DNA from: FEN-1191 sp036490715
Lineage (GTDB): Bacteria > Pseudomonadota > Gammaproteobacteria > Steroidobacterales > Steroidobacteraceae
Reading direction: 5' to 3'
DNA length: 64,000 nt
Assembly (NCBI GenBank): GCA_036490715.1
Contig: DASXDL010000010.1
Location: 14,812 to 78,811 of the forward strand
This document shows, in pieces, positions 50,333 through 58,284 of the stretch. The notes beneath the pieces were generated by a model that was given only the letters and a program-made list of their open reading frames with translations, searched no databases and was not told where the DNA came from. The translations under genes and the position numbers were made by a program. The first letter of the stretch is position 1. Each line of letters starts with the position of its first letter.

Positions 50333-52270
50333 ATGCGGCTCAAGCATCTGATTCCGGTCACGGCGCTGCTGTTGGCGCCGTGGGTCCGGGGTGCCGATCC
50401 GCAGTCCTATACGCTACACATCCAGGGGCCCGGTTATGGCGCGCTGGATGCGGCGCTCAAGGCGAGTTCGCAGCTGCAATCGCTACGCACCAGCGCTCCG
50501 GCCGGGCCGTTTGCGCTCATCGGGCGCGCCGAGGGCGATGTCGAGCGACTGCGCACCGTGCTGGAGAGCTTCGGCTACTACCACTCGCAGGTCAGCATCA
50601 CGATTCTCGGCCGGGCGCTGGACGATGTCGGACTGCGAGCGGCGCTGGAGGCGCTGCCAGCGGGCAAGGATGCGCCGGTGCAGATCGGTGTGCAGACCGG
50701 GCCGCTCTACCACCTGCGCCGGATCACGATTGAGGGCGATATCAGCGCCAAGGCGCGCAGCGCCTTCGCTCTTCAAAGCGGTGCGCCGGCGATCGCCGCC
50801 GATGTGCTGGCGGCCGGGCAGCGCCTGCTGGAGGCAGTCGAGGAGGAGGGCCATGCGTACGCCAAACTCGATGAGCCGGTGGCCTACCAGGATGCCAGCG
50901 AGCCGGCGCTCGATGTCAGTTTCACCATCACACCCGGGCCGGTGTACCGGGTCGGCGAGATCCACTTCGAGGGCATGACCCGGATGCACGAGAAGTACCT
51001 GCGCCGGCGCCTGAAGCTGCACAGCGGCGAGCTCTACCGGCCGAGCCAGATCGAACGTGCGCGCACCGATCTGCTCGGCCTCGGAGCCTTTGCCGGCCTG
51101 TCGGTGCGATTGCCGAAGCAGGAGGAGGTGCAAGGCGACAGCGTGCCGATCACATTCCTGGTCAAGGACCGCAAGCGCCATGCGGTCACCGTGAATGCGG
51201 CTTATTCCAGCGACCTGGGCGGCAGCGGCGGCGTCACCTGGACCGATCGCAACGTATTTGGCAACGCCGAGCAGCTCAATCTGGGCGCTACCATCACCGA
51301 TTGGGGCGGCAGCGATACCACCGGTCGCGGCTACAATCTGACCTCTGCGCTCACCAAGCCGGATTTTGGGCGGCTCGACCAGTCGCTGCAGCTGAGCCTC
51401 AGTGCGCTCAAGCAGCCGCTGATCGCCTATGATCAAACCGCGCAGATCGGCGCGGTCACGCTGAGCCGCAAGCTCAGCGCCGAATGGACCGTCGGTGTCG
51501 GTGTGAGCCTGGAGCAGGAAAAAATCCTGCAGGAGGGCAGCAACTTCTATTACTCGCTGTTCGCGCTTCCGATCACGGCGAAGTATGACAGCACCGGTTT
51601 GAGCAATCCGCTGCTCGATCCGCTGCACGGCGTGCGGCTGGCGCTGTCGGTCGCGCCGACCGAGTCGATCGGCCACCCGGATGCCACCTTCGTAATTTTC
51701 CAGGCCACGACCTCAACCTATCTGGACCTGGCGCGTTTCGGCTGGAATGACCCTGGACGCAGCGTGTTCGCCGTGCGCGGGCTGTTCGCCCAGGCACACG
51801 GTGCCAGCACCTTCGGGCTGCCGCCCGATCAGCGCTTCTACGCCGGCGGCAGTGCCACGATTCGCGGCTACGCCTATCAGTCGGTCGGGCCGGTGTTTAC
51901 GACGCCGGTGCCGCTCAAGGGCGGCGCGGTGTCCAATCCGCAGTGCACGCCATCCACGCCCACCGGCCCGGAACCGACGGCGCCCGGCAGCTCGCAACCG
52001 ATTCCCTGCGGTGGCGCCGACCTGCTGGCGGGCGGCATCGAATTTCGGCAACGCTTCGGCGAGCATTTCGGCGGCGCGCTGTTCCTCGATGCCGGCAAGG
52101 TCACGAATGAGGCGCGTCCATTCGAGGGCCGCGCGAGCATCGGCTACGGCGCCGGCATTCGCTACTACACGCCGATCGGACCGATCCGGCTCGACCTGGC
52201 GGCGCCGGTGCATCGGCTGCAGGGCGGCGATGTGATCGAGGTCTATATCGGCCTCGGGCAGGCATTCTAG
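50333..52270 (+). CDS. tamA: Outer-membrane translocation protein TamA
   Basis: Omp85-family barrel that works with TamB in outer-membrane assembly and lipid transport. The 645-residue protein has a short signal peptide (cleavage after VRGA). POTRA domains occupy about 25-265, and a 16-strand barrel forms the C-terminal half. The conserved L6 loop reads RFYAGGSATIRGY (about residue 502). A Pro/Ser-rich loop with two cysteines (about 540-565) follows, probably extracellular. The protein ends in Phe, as barrel proteins do. Its TAG abuts the tamB ATG directly. Confidence 0.93.
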   Translation: MRLKHLIPVTALLLAPWVRGADPQSYTLHIQGPGYGALDAALKASSQLQSLRTSAPAGPFALIGRAEGDVERLRTVLESFGYYHSQVSITILGRALDDVGLRAALEALPAGKDAPVQIGVQTGPLYHLRRITIEGDISAKARSAFALQSGAPAIAADVLAAGQRLLEAVEEEGHAYAKLDEPVAYQDASEPALDVSFTITPGPVYRVGEIHFEGMTRMHEKYLRRRLKLHSGELYRPSQIERARTDLLGLGAFAGLSVRLPKQEEVQGDSVPITFLVKDRKRHAVTVNAAYSSDLGGSGGVTWTDRNVFGNAEQLNLGATITDWGGSDTTGRGYNLTSALTKPDFGRLDQSLQLSLSALKQPLIAYDQTAQIGAVTLSRKLSAEWTVGVGVSLEQEKILQEGSNFYYSLFALPITAKYDSTGLSNPLLDPLHGVRLALSVAPTESIGHPDATFVIFQATTSTYLDLARFGWNDPGRSVFAVRGLFAQAHGASTFGLPPDQRFYAGGSATIRGYAYQSVGPVFTTPVPLKGGAVSNPQCTPSTPTGPEPTAPGSSQPIPCGGADLLAGGIEFRQRFGEHFGGALFLDAGKVTNEARPFEGRASIGYGAGIRYYTPIGPIRLDLAAPVHRLQGGDVIEVYIGLGQAF

Positions 52271-55200
52271 ATGGCGCGCCGCTGGCGTTGGGCCGTCATC
52301 GTTGCCGCGGTGCTGGTGGGCCTGCCGCTGCTGGCGTGCGTGCTGCTGCTGGTGCTCGGCAATACCGATCGCGGGCGACGCCTGATCGAAGCCGCGACCG
52401 AGCACTTCAGCCACGGCCGCGTGGTATTGCAGGGTCTGGGCGGGCGTTTCCCCAGCCACCTGCGGCTCGAACGGCTGGAAATTCGCGATCCGCAGGGCAC
52501 CTGGCTCGACGCCGAACAGATACAGCTCGACTGGTCGCCGCTGCCAATGCTCGGAAAGAACCTCAAGGCCTCCTATCTGCACGCCGCGCGCGTCGCGATG
52601 GAGCGCCGACCGCACTATCCGCCGTCGGTGCCGCCGCGTCCATTCCACGGCTTGTGGCTGCATTCGCTGCGCATCGATGCGATTCAGATCGAGCGCGGCG
52701 AACTCGGCGCAGCGCTGGTGGGCAATCGCGTGGCGCTGCGGCTGCAGGGCAGCGCCGATGTCCACTCTTGGGAGCAGGCGCAGGCGCAGCTCACGGCGCA
52801 GCGGCTGGACGAGGTGGCCGCGGTCTATCGGGCCTCGACCCACCTTGACGGCACGCACGTCCAGGGGCAGCTCGATGTCGAGGAAGACGCCGAAGGGCCG
52901 ATGGCGCATCTGATCCGCCTGCCCGACCTGGGTGCGCTGGCAGTGCATCTGCAGATCGACGGGCCACGCGCGGCGGTGAAGACGCAATTGTCCGCCAACG
53001 GTGGACCGCTGCAGGCGAAGATCAACGGCACGGTGGATCTGCTGGAGCGATCGGCGGCGCTGCAGGTGGCGCTGGATGCGCCGGCGATGAGCCCGCGAGC
53101 CGATCTGTCATGGCGCAGCCTGTCGCTGCATGGCTACTGGAATGGCACGCTCGCCGCCCCGGTCACCAGTGCGCAGCTGACGGCCACCAATCTGGCACAA
53201 GGCATGGTGCACCTGGACGCGCTGCGCGCCACCTTGAGCGGCGAGGGCAGTGCGCTGTCGCTGCACTCTTCGCTCACGGGCCTGCAGCTGCCGACCTCCA
53301 GTGGCGGCAGCGTGCTGGCACAGGCGCCGGTGCAGCTGCACGCTGAAGCCTACCTCGCCGATGCGCAGAGGCCGGTGTTTTTCACGCTGTCGCATCCGCT
53401 GCTCACGGTCAGCAACGGGCGCTGGAATATCGGTGGGCCGGCGAGCGCGTCGGCCACTGTCAACGATCTTGCGCCGCTCGCCTCGCTGGTCAAGCTTGAG
53501 CTGAAGGGCCGCGGCGCGCTGCAGTTAAAACTCTACGGTCAAAGTCCGAGCCGGCGGCTCGACGTGCTGGGTGATCTGCAGATCACGGGCGGGCAGCCGC
53601 CGCTGACGCGTTTGCTCGGCCCGCAGACTCGATTCAATGCGACCCTGGCCTTCAAGGACACCGGTACCGAGATCGAGCGCGCGCAGCTCAATGCTCCCAA
53701 GGCCCAGGTCTCGGTGCGTGGGCGCGCACTGCCGAGCGCGCTCGATCTGAATTTCAAGGCGGCCTTACCGGAGCTGGCAGCGCTGTCACCGGCGCTGGGC
53801 GGCACACTCAGTGGTACCGGCGAGCTGCAGGGGCCGGCGTCGCGTCTGACGCTGACGGCGGAGATTGACGGCAAGATCTCGGCGCACGGCACCTCGCCCG
53901 GACCGATCCATCTGAGCCTGCGCGCCCACGATCTGCCGCAGCGACCCAACGGCCGGGTGGATCTGGGCGGCCAGCTGGACGCCTCACCGCTGCGTCTGAC
54001 CGCGAGTCTGGCACGCGAGAATGACGGCATGCTGACCGCGCGCATCGAGCACGGCGAGTGGAAGAGTGCGCGCCTGAGCGGATCGCTGCGCATCGATCCA
54101 GCCAGCGGCGCGCCGCAGGGGCGGCTCGATCTGAAGTGGGCGCACCTGGAGGATCTGAACCACCTGACCGCCAGCAGTCTGCACGGCGAAGTCGACGCAT
54201 CGGTGGCATTCGCGCGCGAGCGCGCACGCAGCGTGGCGCAGCTGAGCGTGGAGGCGCACGATGTCGGGCTGGCGACGCAGCAATTACAGCAACTGCAGGT
54301 TCACGGCGACATCATCGATCCGTTGCACCATCCGGTGCTGGCGCTGCAAGTCGCCGCGCAGACGCTGCGCGCCGGCACCACCGCGAAACTCACCGCCGAG
54401 GTGCGCGGCGCGGTGATGACGCCGCGGCTGCGCCTGTCCGGCACCGTGCAATCGGCCGCTATGCCCGCGATGCAGCTCGAGTCGATGGCCGAGCTCGATC
54501 TGGAACGGCGCGAGCTGCAGCTGCATGCGCTGCACGTCGACTATCGCGATCAGAAGCTGCGGCTGCAGCACACGACCACAATCGCCTTCGGCAATGGCAT
54601 CGTGCTCTCGCCGCTGCAACTGGCGATCGCCGATACCGAGCTGCAGGCCAGCGGTCGGCTGACGCCGACGCTGGCGTTGAAGGCCTCGGTGCACAATTTC
54701 ACCCCCGAGCGGCTGCGCTTTCTGTGGCCGGATGTCGGCGCTGAGGGCCATGCGGATGCCGAAGTGGACCTGAGCGGTAGCCTCGACAAACCGCAAGGGC
54801 AGGTGCGGCTGCGGGCGCGCGGCCTGCGGCCCAGCAACGGCGCCGCCCGCGGCCTGCCCGCGACCGACATCGATGCCAGCGCGCAGCTCACGCCGCAGGG
54901 CGCGCAGGTGGATGTGCAGATGCGCGCCGGCGATGGGTTGCGGCTCACGGCAACGGGACAGGCGCCGCTCGGGCGCGATACGCCCATGGACATGAAGGTC
55001 AGCGGCAGCTTCAATCTCAATGCGGCCAATCCGATCATCGAGGCCAGCGGTCAGCGGCTGCTCGGTCAGGCCAAGGTGGACGCCGAGTTCGAAGGCACGA
55101 TTGCAGCGCCGCAGGCGCACGGCTCGCTGGTGCTCAGCAATGGGGATTTCCAGGACTATCCGCGTGGTGCGCATCTGAGCGACATCAATATGACGGTCAG

Positions 55201-56335
55201 CGGCGCCGGCGAACAGGTGAAGCTGGAGAAGTTCAGCGCCCAGGCCGGCGGCGGTATGGTCACGGCCAGCGGCACGCTCGGTCTGGGCGCGGGCGAGTGG
55301 CCGGTGGCGCTCGAGATCACGGCCAAGGGCGCCAAGCCGCTGGCGAGCGATCTGCTCACCGCGGTGTTCGACATGGATCTCAAGGTGTCGGGCGGTATTC
55401 GCAGCCAGCTGAAGGTCAGCGGCGGCACGCAGATCGATCATGCCGACATCAATATTCCCAATGCGCTGCCGCCCAATGTCGCGGTGCTGAAGGTGGTGCG
55501 CCCGGGGCAGGCGCCCGCGCCGCCACCGCCGGAGCACCGGCTGGTGGCCGCACTTGACCTGAACGTGGATGCGCCGCGCGCGGTGTTCGTGCGCGGCCGC
55601 GGCGTCAACGCCGAGGTGGGTGGCAAGCTGCACATCGGCGGCACCACCGCCGCGCCCGATGTCAGCGGTGGATTCGACCTGCGCAACGGCACGGTCAATA
55701 TGGGCGGCACTTCGCTCAATTTCACCACCGGGCGCGTGAGCTTCAACGGCAGCGGGGTGCGGCACAGGATCGATCCGACGCTGGACCTGACGGCCAGCAG
55801 CACGGTGGCAGGTGCCACCGCCACGCTGAACGTCGGTGGTTATGCCGATGCTCCCACGATCACCCTGAGCAGTACGCCGGAAATGCCGCAGGACGAGATT
55901 CTGTCGCGGCTGCTGTTTGGCGTCAGTGTCACCCAGCTGACGCCGCTGCAGCTGGCACAGATCGGGGCCGCGCTGGCCTCGATCGGCGGCATCGGCGGCG
56001 GGGTGAATCCGATCAACGCGGTGCAGCGCGCGCTTGGCCTCGACCGGCTGGCGATCTCGGGCGGCTCCAGCGGCTCCGCGGCTGCGGCCGGCGTGCCGGC
56101 GACCGAAACCAGCAATGCCGCCACGATCGAGGCCGGACGGTACGTGTCGCGACGCGTGTTCGTCGGCGCCAAGCAGAGCACCGCCGGCGTCACGCAGGCG
56201 GAGGTGCAAATAGATCTGACGCGCAGCCTGAAACTGCAGAGCACGGTCGGCACCGGCGGCGGCACGGTGCAGGGCGCTACGCCGCAGAATGATCCGGGCA
56301 ACAGCGTCGGTCTGATCTACCAGTTCGAGTACTGA
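52271..56335 (+). CDS. tamB: Translocation and assembly module protein TamB
   Basis: A 1354-residue AsmA-like protein that spans the periplasm. An N-terminal membrane anchor (WAVIVAAVLVGLPLLACVLL) is followed by a very long beta-helical body. The DUF490 domain closes the protein, with NMGGTSLNFTTGRVSFNG, 'PEMPQDEILSRLLFG' and 'GRYVSRRVFVGAKQS', ending in YQFEY. TamB is thought to carry phospholipids and help insert barrel proteins with TamA. It starts in the base after the tamA stop and converges on luxR. Confidence 0.95.
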   Translation: MARRWRWAVIVAAVLVGLPLLACVLLLVLGNTDRGRRLIEAATEHFSHGRVVLQGLGGRFPSHLRLERLEIRDPQGTWLDAEQIQLDWSPLPMLGKNLKASYLHAARVAMERRPHYPPSVPPRPFHGLWLHSLRIDAIQIERGELGAALVGNRVALRLQGSADVHSWEQAQAQLTAQRLDEVAAVYRASTHLDGTHVQGQLDVEEDAEGPMAHLIRLPDLGALAVHLQIDGPRAAVKTQLSANGGPLQAKINGTVDLLERSAALQVALDAPAMSPRADLSWRSLSLHGYWNGTLAAPVTSAQLTATNLAQGMVHLDALRATLSGEGSALSLHSSLTGLQLPTSSGGSVLAQAPVQLHAEAYLADAQRPVFFTLSHPLLTVSNGRWNIGGPASASATVNDLAPLASLVKLELKGRGALQLKLYGQSPSRRLDVLGDLQITGGQPPLTRLLGPQTRFNATLAFKDTGTEIERAQLNAPKAQVSVRGRALPSALDLNFKAALPELAALSPALGGTLSGTGELQGPASRLTLTAEIDGKISAHGTSPGPIHLSLRAHDLPQRPNGRVDLGGQLDASPLRLTASLARENDGMLTARIEHGEWKSARLSGSLRIDPASGAPQGRLDLKWAHLEDLNHLTASSLHGEVDASVAFARERARSVAQLSVEAHDVGLATQQLQQLQVHGDIIDPLHHPVLALQVAAQTLRAGTTAKLTAEVRGAVMTPRLRLSGTVQSAAMPAMQLESMAELDLERRELQLHALHVDYRDQKLRLQHTTTIAFGNGIVLSPLQLAIADTELQASGRLTPTLALKASVHNFTPERLRFLWPDVGAEGHADAEVDLSGSLDKPQGQVRLRARGLRPSNGAARGLPATDIDASAQLTPQGAQVDVQMRAGDGLRLTATGQAPLGRDTPMDMKVSGSFNLNAANPIIEASGQRLLGQAKVDAEFEGTIAAPQAHGSLVLSNGDFQDYPRGAHLSDINMTVSGAGEQVKLEKFSAQAGGGMVTASGTLGLGAGEWPVALEITAKGAKPLASDLLTAVFDMDLKVSGGIRSQLKVSGGTQIDHADINIPNALPPNVAVLKVVRPGQAPAPPPPEHRLVAALDLNVDAPRAVFVRGRGVNAEVGGKLHIGGTTAAPDVSGGFDLRNGTVNMGGTSLNFTTGRVSFNGSGVRHRIDPTLDLTASSTVAGATATLNVGGYADAPTITLSSTPEMPQDEILSRLLFGVSVTQLTPLQLAQIGAALASIGGIGGGVNPINAVQRALGLDRLAISGGSSGSAAAAGVPATETSNAATIEAGRYVSRRVFVGAKQSTAGVTQAEVQIDLTRSLKLQSTVGTGGGTVQGATPQNDPGNSVGLIYQFEY

Positions 56336-56339
56336 GACG

Positions 56340-57053
56340 TCAGGACAGCAGCCCGAGGATCGCCGCGCGCACCGCCGCGGCGGTCTTGTTGCTGGCGTTG
56401 AGCTTCTTGACCACGTTGCCGATATGAAAGGTCACGGTGCGCACCGACAGTCCCATGATCTCGGAGATCTCCGCGGTGGTCTTGCCCTCGGCGGTCCAGC
56501 GAATCACCGCGGTCTCGCGCGCCGACAGCCGCACGTTCGCCTCCGGCACCATCTTGCGCACCAGCACCCGCGTCATCGACAGGTGCGCGATCTGCGTCAG
56601 CCACGACAGGCGGATGTTTTTTTCCTGCATCTCCCCATCGCTGAGCTCATCGTGCGAGCGCGCCACGGTGAACATGCCGAGCGTGCCGGTCGAATCACGA
56701 CACGGCTGGGCCCAGCCAAAGCGCAGGCCGTGCATGCGCGCCTCCTCCCAGAACGCGCGCGCGCCGGAGAAGAACTCGTCCTTCCAGATCACCGGCAGCG
56801 GTGAGCGCAGGCCGTGCTGCACGGTGGGATCCACGGCCAGGTAGTTCTCGCGCGCGTACTGCGCCTGCCACTCGGTCGGATAGTTGTTGAACATAACGAT
56901 GCGCTGCCGCGTCAGCGGCAACGGCGGGCGAACGCCGTAGGCGCAGTAATCGAAACCCAGTCGCCGTGCGATGTCCGCGAGCTTATCGAAAATCCGATGC
57001 TCGTTGTCCTCGCTCAACAACGCCTGGAGTTGATCATCCTGCCAGGGTTTCAC
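56340..57053 (-). CDS. LuxR-family quorum-sensing transcription factor
   Basis: A 237-residue regulator with an N-terminal autoinducer-binding domain (about 20-160) and a C-terminal LuxR helix-turn-helix (173-235). The ligand-site residues Trp62, Tyr66, Asp75, Pro76 and Trp90 match the invariant set of acyl-homoserine-lactone receptors. The HTH shows LSARETAVIRWTAEGKTTAE and 'GLSVRTVTFHIGNVVKKLNA'. The start is GTG at 57053 with GGAG about 6 bp upstream. It is divergent from the RsaM-like gene and luxI, so it is likely the cognate receptor. Confidence 0.95.
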   Translation of the reverse strand: MKPWQDDQLQALLSEDNEHRIFDKLADIARRLGFDYCAYGVRPPLPLTRQRIVMFNNYPTEWQAQYARENYLAVDPTVQHGLRSPLPVIWKDEFFSGARAFWEEARMHGLRFGWAQPCRDSTGTLGMFTVARSHDELSDGEMQEKNIRLSWLTQIAHLSMTRVLVRKMVPEANVRLSARETAVIRWTAEGKTTAEISEIMGLSVRTVTFHIGNVVKKLNASNKTAAAVRAAILGLLS

Positions 57054-57101
57054 GTTGGCTCCGTGTGCTCGCGGTCCTGTCTTTCCGCGGCCTTGATGCG
57101 G

Positions 57102-57147
57102 GCTGTCAAGTATTACACTACAGCATTATTTCCGGTCCGTGTACTGT
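57102..57147 (+). promoter_or_regulatory. Lux-box-like dyad and -10 upstream of the RsaM-like gene
   Basis: A 23-bp inverted repeat (57102-57124) has arms GCTGT...GTA and TAC...ACAGC around T57113, with 8 of 11 pairs matched. A -10-like TACTGT (57142-57147) follows at a distance that centres the dyad near -42 of the expected start. LuxR-type activators commonly bind there. The dyad is longer than a standard 20-bp lux box, so the assignment is tentative. Confidence 0.45.
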
Positions 57148-57172
57148 TGCTCCCTATGAGGGGTACGCAGAC

Positions 57173-57622
57173 ATGATGTCAGGGGCCCTGAGCCTGTCCA
57201 CTGACGGTTACGTGCGCCTGAGCGTCGCGGCATTTCGCGCCGTCTCGCTGTCGCACCTGCTGTCGGAACTCGACGCCGACATGCAGTCCCCAGGCAGCCG
57301 CCCCAGCGGCGCGAGCGCCGCCTCGATCGTCGGTTTCACCGAGTGGATCAGCCATACGACGCCGGCCCTGTCGCTCGGCTGGGACTGGCGCATCGCCACC
57401 ATCGCCGGGCAGGTGCGCTACGAGCGTGAAGGGGAAGTGCGCAGCAACGTGATGCTGATCGACCGGCGCGCCCGCGATCTGGGTGCGACCGCGACCGGCG
57501 TTTTGTTGTGCGTTGCAGTTGACGTCTTGGGATGGGAACAGGTGGTCGACGATTACATCAGCAATCGTTACGCGTGCCACCTGTCAACTCTTACAGTTAC
57601 CGAGAGCCGAACGAGTCTCTAG
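57173..57622 (+). CDS. RsaM-like (DUF4902-type) small protein between luxR and luxI
   Basis: A 149-residue protein without signal peptide or membrane segment. It resembles the RsaM/DUF4902 family, small proteins encoded between luxR and luxI homologues in Burkholderia and Pseudomonas. RsaM lowers quorum signalling there by an unknown mechanism. The hallmark stretch is VGFTEWISHTTPALSLGWDW followed by 'RSNVMLIDRRARDLGATAT'. The assignment rests on these motifs and on position, not a database search. The ATG at 57173 has GAGGGG 9 bp upstream; a second ATG follows directly. It is probably co-transcribed with luxI, 38 bp downstream. Confidence 0.72.
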   Translation: MMSGALSLSTDGYVRLSVAAFRAVSLSHLLSELDADMQSPGSRPSGASAASIVGFTEWISHTTPALSLGWDWRIATIAGQVRYEREGEVRSNVMLIDRRARDLGATATGVLLCVAVDVLGWEQVVDDYISNRYACHLSTLTVTESRTSL

Positions 57623-57660
57623 ATATAGCCCTCGTCTGTGACTAATGCAGCGAGGATGCT

Positions 57661-58230
57661 ATGCAAGTCATCTCCGGGGATGCCGCGGGCCTGCCGGCAG
57701 GCTACTACGGTCGCGTAACTCACTATCGTCATCGTGTATTCGTTGAACAGCTCGGCTGGCATCTGGATGTCAAGGACGGCGCCGAGACCGATCAGTTCGA
57801 TCGGCCGGATACGGTCTACGTCATGGTCGAGGACGAGGCCGGCAATATCGCTGGCTGCTCGCGCCTGTTGCAGACCACGCGGCCGTATCTTCTGGGCGAA
57901 GTGTTTCCGCAGTTGCTCAATGGCCTGCCGCCGCCGCGTGATGCCGCCGTCTGGGAGCTGTCGCGATTCGCAGCGATGGATTTCAATGCGCGCGCCGCCA
58001 CGCCGCTGGCCCAGTTTTCCAATTCCGCAACCGCGATGCTGATGCGCGCCACGGTGGCGTGCGCGGCCGAACGGGGCGCGCAGCGTCTGATCACGGTGTC
58101 GCCGGTCGGCATCGAGCGCCTGATCCGGCGGCTCGGGATCCAGGCACACCGCGCCGGGCCGCCGATGCTGATCGACGGCCACGCGATCTTCGCCTGCTGG
58201 ATCGAGGTCGGCGGCGGCGAGCGCTCGTAG
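57661..58230 (+). CDS. Acyl-homoserine-lactone synthase, LuxI family
   Basis: Makes the quorum signal from SAM and an acyl-ACP or acyl-CoA. The 189-residue protein has all ten residues invariant in LuxI proteins, each one position earlier than in LuxI. These are Arg23, Phe27, Trp33, Glu42, Asp44, Asp47, Arg68, Phe82, Glu99 and Arg102. The acyl chain cannot be predicted. GAGGA lies just before the ATG. It follows the RsaM-like gene and precedes a phosphodiesterase gene on the same strand. Confidence 0.96.
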   Translation: MQVISGDAAGLPAGYYGRVTHYRHRVFVEQLGWHLDVKDGAETDQFDRPDTVYVMVEDEAGNIAGCSRLLQTTRPYLLGEVFPQLLNGLPPPRDAAVWELSRFAAMDFNARAATPLAQFSNSATAMLMRATVACAAERGAQRLITVSPVGIERLIRRLGIQAHRAGPPMLIDGHAIFACWIEVGGGERS

Positions 58231-58284
58231 CGGTTGCCGGCCTGTCGTGCAATCGATACCGTAGCCGGCGGAGGCACGGGATCG

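Noticed and set aside
57092..57110. CTTGA...TCAAG inverted repeat as a lux box or FNR site
   Set aside because: Only five bases pair per arm with a 9-bp gap, which fits neither consensus; the overlapping 57102-57124 dyad is stronger.
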